Shown here: piece by piece, positions 1 to 13,797 of the stretch | How positions within the stretch are numbered: position 1 is the first letter of the stretch | Layout: the number at the start of each line of letters is the position of its first letter | From: Streptomyces xantholiticus | GTDB lineage: Bacteria; Actinomycetota; Actinomycetes; Streptomycetales; Streptomycetaceae | DNA length: 64,000 nucleotides | Assembly: GCF_014651015.1 (NCBI RefSeq) | Contig: NZ_BMWB01000003.1 | Location: forward strand, 368,847-432,846 | Direction: 5' to 3' | Position numbers and translations under genes: made by a program | Notes under the pieces: model-generated | What the model was told of the DNA's origin: nothing | What the model saw: the letters and a program-made list of their open reading frames with translations, nothing else | The model's database searches: none

Positions 1-354
1 GGGATTTGTCACGGACCCTGTGACGTACGTCCTGCCGCGAAGTCGCCTCAGGGTGAGACACTATGCAAGGCGCAACATAAGTAGCCGTTACCCGGTGGTT
101 TCGATTCCGCAATCCCGGGGCATCAGCCGTAGACGCTGTGGGCAATGAGGCCTGCTCTGCGAACGTCCTCCGGACATCCGGTCAACGCCGAATCCGTCCG
201 TCGGACCCCCTTCACCGCTGACGCGGTGTCCGCATGCTGGAATGGGCTATCCGCTTTCCGAGAAGCACTCCATCATGTAACCTGCACGAAATTTCGCGGA
301 GGGCCAACGTCGTCCCTCGGCACTGCACATGCCACGACGACGACGGGAGAGCCG
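1..354. other. Upstream region of gltBD
   Basis: No gene is visible here. An open frame runs in from 145 in the gltB frame, but its 70 extra residues have no glutamate-synthase character and lie before a good ribosome binding site, so I treat it as leader. The region holds a short inverted repeat near 7-23 (gtcac/gtgac) and a GlnR-like motif at 277-292. What lies upstream of base 1 is not visible. Confidence 0.5.
277..292 (+). promoter_or_regulatory. Possible GlnR-type nitrogen regulator box
   Basis: The sequence GTAAC, six bases, GAAAT fits the loose actinobacterial GlnR half-site pattern gTnAc-n6-GaAAc. It lies about 63 bases before the gltB start. Nitrogen control of glutamate synthase would make biological sense, but only one such pair is seen, and short motifs like this occur by chance. 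Confidence 0.3.
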
Positions 355-4918
<4,564 letters not shown>

Positions 4919-4926
<8 letters not shown>

Positions 4927-6379
4927 CCCCAAGGGCTTCCTGACCACCGGGCGCGAGGTCGCCAAGACCCGTCCCGTCGAGGAGCGCGTCAAGGACTGGA
5001 ACGAGGTCTACGTTCCCGGCTCCCTGCTGCCGATCATCAGCAAGCAGGCCGGCCGCTGCATGGACTGCGGCATCCCGTTCTGCCACAACGGCTGCCCGCT
5101 CGGGAACCTGATCCCCGAGTGGAACGACTACGCCTACCGCGAGGACTGGGCCGCCGCCTCCGAGCGGCTGCACGCCACCAACAACTTCCCGGAGTTCACC
5201 GGCCGTCTGTGCCCCGCTCCGTGCGAGGCCGCGTGCGTGCTCGGCATCAACCAGCCGGCCGTCACCATCAAGAACGTCGAAGTCTCCATCATCGACAAGG
5301 CATGGGACTCCGGCGACGTCACCCCGCAGCCGCCGGAGCGCCTCTCCGGCAAGACCGTGGCCGTCATCGGCTCCGGCCCTGCCGGTCTCGCCGCCGCCCA
5401 GCAGCTCACCCGCGCCGGCCACACCGTCGTCGTGTACGAGCGCGCCGACCGCATCGGCGGACTGCTGCGGTACGGCATCCCCGAGTTCAAGATGGAGAAG
5501 GTGCACATCAACCGGCGCATCGAGCAGATGCGCGCGGAAGGCACCAAGTTCCGCACCGAGGTCGAGATCGGCCGCGACATGCCGGCCGACGCGCTGCGCC
5601 GCCGCTACGACGCGGTCGTCGTCGCGGCCGGTGCCACCGTCTCGCGCGACCTGCCCGTCCCCGGGCGTGAGCTGAACGGCGTCCACTTCGCCATGGAGTA
5701 CCTGCCGCTCGCCAACAAGGTGCAGGAGGGCGACTTCGTCGCCCCGCCGATCACCGCAGAGGGCAAGCACGTCGTCGTCATCGGCGGCGGCGACACCGGT
5801 GCGGACTGCGTCGGCACCGCCCACCGCCAGGGCGCGGCGTCCGTCACCCAGCTGGAGATCATGCCGCAGCCGGGCGACGAGCGGAACGCCAACCAGCCGT
5901 GGCCGACGTTCCCCATGCTCTACAAGGTCACCTCCGCGCACGAGGAGGGCGGCGAGCGGGTCTACTCCGTCTCCACCACCCACTTCGAGGGCGACGAGGA
6001 CGGCAACGTCCAGGCGCTCCACCTGGTCGAGGTCTCCTTCGAGGACGGTAAGCTCGTCCAGAAGCCCGGCACCGAGCGTCGCATCCCGGCGCAGCTGGTC
6101 ACCCTGGCGATGGGCTTCACCGGCATCGACCAGTCCAACGGCCTGGTCGAGCAGTTCGGCCTCGACCTCGACGAGCGCGGCAACGTGGCGCGGGACGCGG
6201 ACTTCGCGACGAACGTCGACGGCGTCTTCGTGGCCGGCGACGCGGGACGCGGCCAGTCGCTGATCGTGTGGGCGATCGCCGAGGGCCGCTCGGCGGCGCG
6301 CGGTGTGGACCGCTACCTGACGGGCGCGAGCGCCCTGCCGGCACCGATCCGGCCGACGGACCGGGCGCTGACGGTCTGA
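4919..6379 (+). CDS. gltD: Glutamate synthase (NADPH), small subunit
   Basis: GltD takes electrons from NADPH through FAD and iron-sulfur clusters and passes them to GltB. The 486 residues match the family. The N-terminal 4Fe-4S region has cysteines at 47, 50, 55 and 59 ([13 protein letters not shown]), and a second set follows in CPAPCEAAC near residue 100. A dinucleotide-binding motif [10 protein letters not shown] lies near residue 150, and a second, for NADPH, near 285 ([11 protein letters not shown]). The start ATG is inside the last codons of gltB (8-base overlap). The operon closes with the hairpin at 6426-6468. Confidence 0.96.
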
Positions 6380-6425
6380 CCGTCCGCCCCCCTTTACGTC
6401 CCGTACAACGGCGTACGGAACTGAA

Positions 6426-6468
6426 CACGGCGCCTGCCATGTCCCCGACCGGACCGGCAGGCGCCGTG
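6426..6468 (+). terminator. Terminator of gltBD
   Basis: A perfect 13-bp stem (cacggcgcctgcc paired with ggcaggcgccgtg) encloses a 17-base loop, 47 bases after the gltD stop. There is no T-run, which is usual for Streptomyces terminators. Confidence 0.75.
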
Positions 6469-7059
6469 GCGTTCCCCGAGGCGCCGGTGCGGAGCCGTCC
6501 CCACCCATCTTCCCGACACCGGGACGGCCCCCGGACCAGCTCCGCCCTCCCGGGCGGAGACGGCCCCGGACCAGTTCCGCCCTCCCGGGCGGAGGCATGC
6601 CGGCTCCGCCCCGGGCTCCGCTCCGTGCTCTGGCCGGTGTACCGTGCTCCGCCCTGGCCCGTTCAACGCGCTCCGTGCGGCGTTCGGGCTCCGCTCCGTG
6701 CTCCGGACGAATGACCGGGCTCCGCCCGGACCGGCGCCGCTCCGTCAGACAGGGGTCCGGGGCTTCGCCGGGGTCCCGGACCGCGCTTCGGGCGTGTCCT
6801 CAATGTCCCCCTACGGCCTGGGCGGCCGTGGGAAGTGCCGCCCGACGGGCGGGAATTGCCGCTGCGCGGCAACCAGCCCGCGGGCGGCGGAGTTTCGCCT
6901 CGAGAGGCCGTCCCGCGGTGCGGCGGGAAGGGGGCGGGCTGGGGTGGGGAACGAGCCCGTCGGCGTGTCAAGGGCGCCCGGCGACCGCCCCGTTGCCCGC
7001 GCTGCCCGGGATATCGTCGGACCGCCGTACCCCACCCCGTCCGACGAAACGGAGCCCGC
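6469..7059. other. Gene-free GC-rich stretch with short repeats
   Basis: No convincing gene is present. Roughly 6600-6780 is built from reiterated short words such as ggctccgc, gctccgtgct and ggggtccggggcttcgcc, which would fold into small hairpins. It leads into the palindromic repeat at 6781-6870. The last 20 bases carry the leader of the VWA gene (acggag before the ATG at 7060). Confidence 0.6.
6781..6870. repeat. Dispersed palindromic intergenic repeat, copy A
   Basis: This 90-base block aligns by eye, end to end and with few gaps, with 10741-10830. Both read ccgcg-ttcg, then gtgtcctca, ctacggcct, a short spacer, ggcggccgt, then a gacgg block and ccgctgcgcg. The core ctacggcc/ggccgt forms an imperfect hairpin. 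It sits between genes, and no coding frame is shared between copies. Confidence 0.6.
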
Positions 7060-7776
7060 ATGGCCGTCAGCCTCCAGAAGCTCGAGCAGAGCGCCCCTGC
7101 CCTGGTCAGCCTCTACAAGACCGCGGGCGTCTCGCTCCGGAAGCACGGCCTGCACGGGCAGCGCGCCGCCGTATATCTGGTGGTCGACTACTCGGGGTCC
7201 ATGAAGGAGTACTACAAGGACGGCAGCGTCCAGGCCCTCGCCGACCGCGTCCTCGGGCTGTCGGCCAATCTCGACGACGACGGCACCGTCCCCGTCGTGT
7301 TCTTCTCGACCGACGTCGACGCGGTGACCCACATCGCGCTGGAGAACCACCACGGCCGGATAGAGGAGATCGTCTCGGGCCTCGGGCACATGGGGAAGAC
7401 CAGCTACCACCTGGCGATGGACGCCGTCATCGACCACTACCTGGACAGTGGTTCCACGGCACCCGCGCTCGTCGTCTTCCAGACCGACGGCGGTCCGATC
7501 AACAAGCTGGCCGCCGAGCGCTACCTCTGCAAGGCGGCCAAGCTCCCGCTCTTCTGGCAGTTCGTCGGCTTCGGCAACAAGCGGAGTTCGCAGTTCGACT
7601 TCCTCAGGAAGCTCGACGAGTTGGCCGTCCCCGTCAAACGCCCCGTCGACAACGCGGGCTTCTTCCACGCCGGCCTCGACCCGCGCCAGGTCCCCGACAC
7701 GGAGCTGTACGACCGGCTGGTGGGGGAGTTCCCGCAGTGGCTGGCGGCGGCGCGCGCCCAGGGCATCGTCCGCTGA
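7060..7776 (+). CDS. VWA-domain protein, TerF-like
   Basis: A 238-residue cytoplasmic protein that is almost entirely one von Willebrand factor A domain. The metal-ion-dependent adhesion site is complete: DYSGS near residue 45 (DxSxS), a threonine in GKTSYH, and an aspartate in QTDGG. This type is close to the VWA part of TerF-like proteins found with tellurite-resistance clusters, but no other ter gene is nearby, so a role in metal stress is not supported here. I chose the ATG at 7060 because acggag precedes it and the VWA homology begins soon after. An open frame extends upstream to 6835, but it runs through the intergenic repeat. The stop codon lies in a tandem repeat (7772-7810). Confidence 0.85.
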   Translation: MAVSLQKLEQSAPALVSLYKTAGVSLRKHGLHGQRAAVYLVVDYSGSMKEYYKDGSVQALADRVLGLSANLDDDGTVPVVFFSTDVDAVTHIALENHHGRIEEIVSGLGHMGKTSYHLAMDAVIDHYLDSGSTAPALVVFQTDGGPINKLAAERYLCKAAKLPLFWQFVGFGNKRSSQFDFLRKLDELAVPVKRPVDNAGFFHAGLDPRQVPDTELYDRLVGEFPQWLAAARAQGIVR

Positions 7777-7810
7777 CCCGCTGACCCGCTGACCCGCTGA
7801 CCCGCTGACA
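7772..7810. repeat. 8-bp tandem repeat over the VWA stop codon
   Basis: The unit gctgaccc is repeated four times, followed by a partial fifth unit (gctgaca). The TGA stop of the VWA gene is in the first unit. Since every unit carries TGA, slippage would change only the last residues or the trailer. Confidence 0.9.
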
Positions 7811-7990
7811 CGAGGCAGCGGCCGCCACGGCCGGCCTCGGCCCCAGGGGGCCCTTGCCTCCCCGTCGCCCCGCCGTGGCCCGTGCCCCCTTCCAGGACGG
7901 CGCGCCGTCACCGCACCGGCACGCCACACGGAAACCGGGAGACGCGGAAACCGGACACGAGGTGTCGGGCTTCCGCGGTTCCATGGAGCA

Positions 7991-8464
7991 ATGACGTCTT
8001 CCACGTGGGCAGCCTTCCGGGCGGCCGAACCCTCTTTCGCCGAATCCGTCCAGAGCCGTTTCGAGCGGTACCGGCATCACGTCCTGGCCACCCTCCGCAA
8101 GGACGGCTCGCCCCGGCTGACCGGCCTGGAGGTGAACTTCCGCTTCGGTGAGCTGTGGCTCGGCATGATGGCGGACTCGTTCAAGGCCCGGGACCTCGCG
8201 CGCGACCCGCGTTTCGCCCTGTACACGAACCCGGGGGCCGACGACGCGATGGACGGCGGGGACGTACGGATCTCCGGGCGGGCCTACGAGGTCACCGAGC
8301 CTGAGGCCAAGTCGCGCTTCGTCGAGGACGTCAAGCCGCCGGAGCCGTTCCACCTCTTCCGCATCGAGCTCGACGAGGTCGTCAGGACATCGGTGGAGGG
8401 AGACGAGCTGGTCGTACGGTCATGGAGTCCCGGCGGCCCGGTGCGTACCCAGCGGCGCCGCTGA
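7991..8464 (+). CDS. Pyridoxamine 5'-phosphate oxidase-fold protein
   Basis: A 157-residue protein with the split-barrel flavin-binding fold of the PNPOx-like superfamily. The pattern HHVLATLRKDGSPRLTGLEV near residues 29-48 and a later DPRFALYTNPG segment are typical of the small actinobacterial members, some of which bind F420, FMN or heme. The substrate cannot be read from the sequence. It is probably monocistronic: 214 bases follow the VWA gene, and the cold-shock leader follows it. The ATG at 7991 is the natural start. Other members of this fold reduce biliverdin or quinones, so I give only the fold. Confidence 0.85.
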   Translation: MTSSTWAAFRAAEPSFAESVQSRFERYRHHVLATLRKDGSPRLTGLEVNFRFGELWLGMMADSFKARDLARDPRFALYTNPGADDAMDGGDVRISGRAYEVTEPEAKSRFVEDVKPPEPFHLFRIELDEVVRTSVEGDELVVRSWSPGGPVRTQRRR

Positions 8465-8562
8465 CGAGAATGCGACGATGACCGGGCGTGTCATGATCGC
8501 GCTTTCCGGGCGCCGGCGTGCTAGGGTGAGGTAGTTGCAGTTTTGGTACCCATGAACTTTGT

Positions 8563-8664
8563 GTGCGCCTGACGGGAATGCTTCCTCAGGCGCACATTAT
8601 TGTTTCCGGCTTCTCCGGATGGGGGTCAAGGCGGCGACAGGAAATTCACGAGGTGTGAATTTTC
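8563..8664 (+). promoter_or_regulatory. Structured 5' leader of the cold-shock gene
   Basis: Two hairpins lie in the 130 bases before the cold-shock ORF. The first is a perfect 10-bp stem, gtgcgcctga (8563-8572) with tcaggcgcac (8586-8595), around a 13-base loop and followed by the A/T-rich attattgttt. The second is aaattcac (8642-8649) with gtgaattt (8655-8662) around gaggt. The second is AT-rich for this genome and ends 18 bases before the ribosome binding site aggaga. Long structured leaders are known for cspA-type genes. Whether this one senses temperature or attenuates transcription is inference. Confidence 0.55.
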
Positions 8665-8691
8665 GGCTTGCCCCTGTTTTAGGAGAATGAC

Positions 8692-8895
8692 ATGGCTACT
8701 GGAACCGTGAAGTGGTTCAACTCGGAAAAGGGCTTCGGCTTCATCGAGCAGGACGGCGGCGGCGCCGACGTCTTCGCCCACTACTCCAACATCGCCACCT
8801 CGGGCTTCCGTGAGCTCCAGGAGGGCCAGAAGGTGACGTTCGACGTCACGCAGGGCCAGAAGGGCCCGCAGGCGGAGAACATCCTCCCGGCCTGA
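8692..8895 (+). CDS. Cold-shock protein (CspA family)
   Basis: A single 67-residue cold-shock domain that binds single-stranded RNA and DNA as an RNA chaperone. Both nucleic-acid-binding motifs are present: RNP1 as KGFGFI near residue 13 and RNP2 as DVFAHY near residue 26. The length is exactly that of the Streptomyces 7-kDa cold-shock proteins. The ribosome binding site aggaga lies 5 bases before the ATG. A strong hairpin separates it from the DEAD-box helicase gene that follows, a pairing that fits joint remodelling of RNA in the cold. Confidence 0.96.
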   Translation: MATGTVKWFNSEKGFGFIEQDGGGADVFAHYSNIATSGFRELQEGQKVTFDVTQGQKGPQAENILPA

Positions 8896-8924
8896 TCGCC
8901 GGGCTCGTATCTCGCAGCTCCTGC

Positions 8925-8962
8925 AGCCGGGGCCCGCACCTTCGTCGGTGCGGGCCCCGGCT
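8925..8962 (+). terminator. Terminator after the cold-shock gene
   Basis: A perfect 16-bp stem, agccggggcccgcacc with its complement, around the loop ttcgtc, 29 bases after the stop. The helicase start lies 37 bases further on, so the helicase is read either by read-through or from a promoter overlapping this hairpin. Confidence 0.85.
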
Positions 8963-8998
8963 CTTGCTGTCCACCGGCCCCAGGAAGGCACATTCCGC

Positions 8999-10609
8999 AT
9001 GAACCGCTCCGAACGACCGGACAGAACCGCCGGCAGAAATCGTCACACCGGTGGCAATCGTCCCGGCGCCGGAAATCGATACGGCTCGGGCAAGAAAACC
9101 GGCTCTGGAAAGGCGAGCGCCCGCAGCGTGGCGCCCCCGCAGGAGTTCACCCTGCCGGAGACCATCACCCCCGAGCTGCCCGCCGTCGCGGCGTTCGACG
9201 AGCTGGACATGCCCGCCGCCCTGCTGAAGACGCTCGCGGCCCAAGGCGTCACCGAGCCCTTCCCGATTCAGGCCGCCACGCTCCCCAACTCCCTCGCCGG
9301 CCGGGACATCCTCGGGCGAGGCCGCACCGGCTCGGGCAAGACGCTCGCCTTCGGGCTCGCGCTCCTCGCCCGGACGTCGGGACGCCGGGCCGCCGCCCGG
9401 GCGCCCCTCGCGCTCGTGCTCGTACCGACCAGGGAACTCGCGCAGCAGGTCACCGACGCTCTCACCCCCTATGCGACGGCGCTGCAGTTGCGGCTCGCGA
9501 CCGTCGTCGGCGGCCTGTCCATCACCAAGCAGGCCGGTGCCCTGCGGCGCGGCGCCGAAGTGCTCGTGGCCACGCCCGGACGGCTCAAGGACCTCATAGA
9601 ACGCGGCGACTGCGCACTCGGCGACGTCGCGATCACGGTTCTGGACGAGGCCGACCAGATGGCCGACATGGGGTTCATGCCGCAGGTCACGGCGCTGCTG
9701 AAGCAGGTCGAGCCGGGTGGTCAGCGGATGCTGTTCTCCGCGACCCTCGACGCGAACATCGACCGGCTGGTGCGGATGTTCCTCACGGACCCGGTGGTGC
9801 ACTCGGTCGACCCGTCCGCGGGTGCGGTCACCACGATGGAGCACCACGTGCTGCACGTGCTGGACGAGACCGACAAGAAGGCCGTCGCCACACGCATCGC
9901 GGCCCGTGACGGCCGGGTGATCCTCTTCGTGGACACCAAGCGCACCGCCGACCGGTTCGCCAAGCGGCTGCTGGCCAGCGGTGTACGGGCCGCCGCCCTG
10001 CACGGCGGCCGGTCGCAGCCGCAGCGCAACCGGACCCTTGACCAGTTCAAGAACGGGCAGGTCACGGCGCTGGTCGCGACGAACGTCGCGGCGCGCGGGA
10101 TCCACGTCGACGACCTGGACCTGGTCGTCAACGTCGATCCGCCCGTAGACCACAAGGACTATCTGCACCGCGGTGGCCGCACCGCCCGCGCGGGTGAGTC
10201 CGGCAGCGTCGTGACGCTGGTCCTGCCGGAGCAGCGCCGCGAGATGACCCGCCTCATGACGAACGCGGGCATCAGCCCGCGCACGGCACGGGTGAAGTCC
10301 GGCGACGACGAACTCAGCCGGCTGACGGGGGCGCGGGAGCCGTCGGGTGTCGCGGTGACGATCGAGGTCCCGCAGCCGGCCGTCGCGCCCGCCGCTAAGA
10401 GCGGCTCGTCGTCGCCGTCGCGCCGTCGGCGCCGCCGACCGGGGTCGGCGGAGGCGCCGTCCCGGGCGGCGCGGGGTGCGTCGGGGGAGGCGCCGTCCCG
10501 GGCGTCGTCGCGGCGGACCGCCGGGCAGGGCGAGCCGGCGGGCGGCGGTGGCCGCCGCGGTCGTGGCGGCGGCGGGGGCCGGGGGGCCGCCGGACGGGCG
10601 TCGGGCTGA
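8999..10609 (+). CDS. DEAD-box ATP-dependent RNA helicase
   Basis: A 536-residue RNA helicase with the full motif set: Q-motif region (PFPIQ), motif I RTGSGKT, Ia PTRELAQQ, Ib TPGRL, II DEAD, III SAT, V ARGIHVDDLDLVVN and VI HRGGRTARAG. The catalytic core ends near residue 440. It is flanked by a basic, Gly/Arg-rich N-terminal segment and a long C-terminal tail rich in Arg, Gly, Ser and Ala, which is typical of RNA-binding extensions in actinobacterial members. The ATG at 8999 follows caggaaggc. A farther upstream in-frame start at 8948 would place the start inside the preceding terminator and is less likely. Position after the cold-shock gene suggests a role in cold or ribosome assembly. Confidence 0.93.
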   Translation: MNRSERPDRTAGRNRHTGGNRPGAGNRYGSGKKTGSGKASARSVAPPQEFTLPETITPELPAVAAFDELDMPAALLKTLAAQGVTEPFPIQAATLPNSLAGRDILGRGRTGSGKTLAFGLALLARTSGRRAAARAPLALVLVPTRELAQQVTDALTPYATALQLRLATVVGGLSITKQAGALRRGAEVLVATPGRLKDLIERGDCALGDVAITVLDEADQMADMGFMPQVTALLKQVEPGGQRMLFSATLDANIDRLVRMFLTDPVVHSVDPSAGAVTTMEHHVLHVLDETDKKAVATRIAARDGRVILFVDTKRTADRFAKRLLASGVRAAALHGGRSQPQRNRTLDQFKNGQVTALVATNVAARGIHVDDLDLVVNVDPPVDHKDYLHRGGRTARAGESGSVVTLVLPEQRREMTRLMTNAGISPRTARVKSGDDELSRLTGAREPSGVAVTIEVPQPAVAPAAKSGSSSPSRRRRRRPGSAEAPSRAARGASGEAPSRASSRRTAGQGEPAGGGGRRGRGGGGGRGAAGRASG

Positions 10610-10740
10610 CGTCCGGTGGTGGACGGGGGCGGCGCGCCGACGGCCGGTCCTTTCCCCACTGCCCTTCCCGAACCGCGGCAAGCCCCGGGGCCGCGCCACC
10701 CCGGGGGCGGGAGACGGGGCTCCGCCCCGGACCGCCGGTA

Positions 10741-10830
10741 CCGCGTTTCGCACGGTGTCCTCAGTACCTTCTACGGCCTGGCGGCCGTAGAAGGTGCCCT
10801 CGGACGGGATGGAATCTCCGCTGCGCGCGG
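10741..10830. repeat. Dispersed palindromic intergenic repeat, copy B
   Basis: The best-folded copy of the repeat also seen at 6781-6870. Its centre is a perfect 13-bp stem, accttctacggcc (10766-10778) with ggccgtagaaggt (10783-10795), around tggc. It is preceded by a small ggggctccgcccc hairpin, as is copy A. It lies in the 340-base gap 10610-10949 between the helicase gene and a convergent metallopeptidase gene; nothing else is visible in that gap. It could serve as a bidirectional terminator here. Confidence 0.65.
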
Positions 10831-10949
10831 CGAGCCGGCCCCGCCCGGCGGCGAATCTCATCTCGTCGGCGTTCGAGGCGCGGGTTCGGGAGCGCAGTCC
10901 TCGACATGAGGGGCAGGTTCCGGCCGGTCCGGGGCACCTGGAAACGGGT

Positions 10950-12865
<1,916 letters not shown>

Positions 12866-12880
12866 AGCACCGGGCACACA

Positions 12881-12910
12881 GGACGGGCAGGCCCCGTGGC
12901 CTGCCCGTCC
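12881..12910 (+). terminator. Terminator of the trypsin gene
   Basis: A perfect 13-bp stem, ggacgggcaggcc with ggcctgcccgtcc, around the four-base loop ccgt, 15 bases after the stop. Confidence 0.88.
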
Positions 12911-12954
12911 GCCCCTTCCCCCGCAGGCGCACCGCGCGTTCCGCCCGCCGCACG

Positions 12955-13056
12955 CTCCAGCTCCAGCACCCACACCTCGTTCCCGCCCGTACGCAGCACC
13001 GGCCCCGGGACGTACAGCGGCGGGACCGGCCCGGCCGACCAGTGACGGATCGTCAT
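12955..13056 (-). pseudogene. Remnant of a GH35-type beta-galactosidase C-terminus
   Basis: On the minus strand about 34 codons read IRHWSAGPVPPLYVPGPVL followed by RTGGNEVWVLELE. This resembles the C-terminal jelly-roll end of family 35 beta-galactosidases, where the pattern G(Y/R)YW-GPQ-TLYVPGP-LR-G-NEIVVLEL is conserved. Nothing of the catalytic barrel is present; the frame upstream, over the AraC remnant, does not resemble the family. I read it as the left-over 3' end of a deleted gene. The match is from memory of the family. Confidence 0.5.
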
Positions 13057-13147
13057 CGCACCCGCGAAGCATTCGTCCCAGCCTGCGGCGGGGTCGGGCC
13101 CGTAGTGGTGGGGGACGCCGGGGATGAGCCGAGGCGCAGGATGCAGC

Positions 13148-13326
13148 GCCAAGGACCATCTCCTCGGCATCCGGCTGGGCCGGGCCGAGGAACTCCTCGC
13201 CGGCACCGACCTGCCCGTCGCCGCCGTCGCCCGCCGCGTCGGATACGAAGACCGGCGTACTTCTCCCGCCTGTTCACCCGCCGTCTCGGCCTCGCCCCAA
13301 TCCGCTTCCGGGAACAGCAGGGCAGG
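13148..13326 (+). pseudogene. Remnant of an AraC-family regulator, frameshifted
   Basis: About 60 codons encode the second helix-turn-helix half of an AraC/XylS DNA-binding domain. The first part, KDHLLGIRLGRAEELLAG then LPVAAVARRVGYED, is in one frame. The second part, YFSRLFTRRLGLAPIRFR, is in another. Adding one C after gaagac (near 13252) would restore the family text VGYEDPAYFSRLF. The N-terminal sensor domain is missing. Together with the beta-galactosidase tail on the other strand, this marks the scar of a deleted sugar-utilisation locus. Confidence 0.65.
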
Positions 13327-13410
13327 AGTCCCCGGCGGCTGGAGCAGCCGCGTCCCGGACCCTGAACACCCGCCGACCGTCCACGCCACCTCGACGTAAG
13401 CTGCCTGACC

Positions 13411-13743
13411 ATGACCACGAGGGACATCGACGAATCCGTGCGCGCCGAGCTGAACCGCCTGCGCGAGAGCATCGACAACATCGACGCGGCCGTCGTCCAC
13501 ATGCTCGCCGAGCGATTCAAGTGCACCCAGCAGGTCGGCCACCTCAAGGCGGAACACCATCTGCCGCCCGCCGACCCCGCCCGCGAGGCCCGCCAGATCC
13601 AACGGCTGCGGCACCTCGCGGAGAGCGCGAAACTCGACCCGGCGTTCGCGGAGAAACTGCTGAATTTCATCGTCGCCGAGGTCATCCGCCACCATGAGCA
13701 GATCGCCGACCGGCCGGGCCGGCGCGAGCCCGGTGTGCGCTGA
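13411..13743 (+). CDS. Chorismate mutase, AroQ type
   Basis: A 110-residue, all-helical chorismate mutase converting chorismate to prephenate on the way to phenylalanine and tyrosine. The AroQ pattern is clear: LRESIDNIDAAVVHMLAERF near residues 17-36, an arginine/lysine active-site region (VGHLKAEH), and an EARQIQRL segment. The length is that of the free-standing monofunctional enzymes. It lacks a signal peptide and so is cytoplasmic. It sits 54 bases before pepN on the same strand; whether they share a transcript is unclear. Confidence 0.92.
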   Translation: MTTRDIDESVRAELNRLRESIDNIDAAVVHMLAERFKCTQQVGHLKAEHHLPPADPAREARQIQRLRHLAESAKLDPAFAEKLLNFIVAEVIRHHEQIADRPGRREPGVR

Positions 13744-13797
13744 CAGCGCAATCACCACCCCGTGTGCTGAGCCGGGCCCATCAGGCAGCATGGGCCC

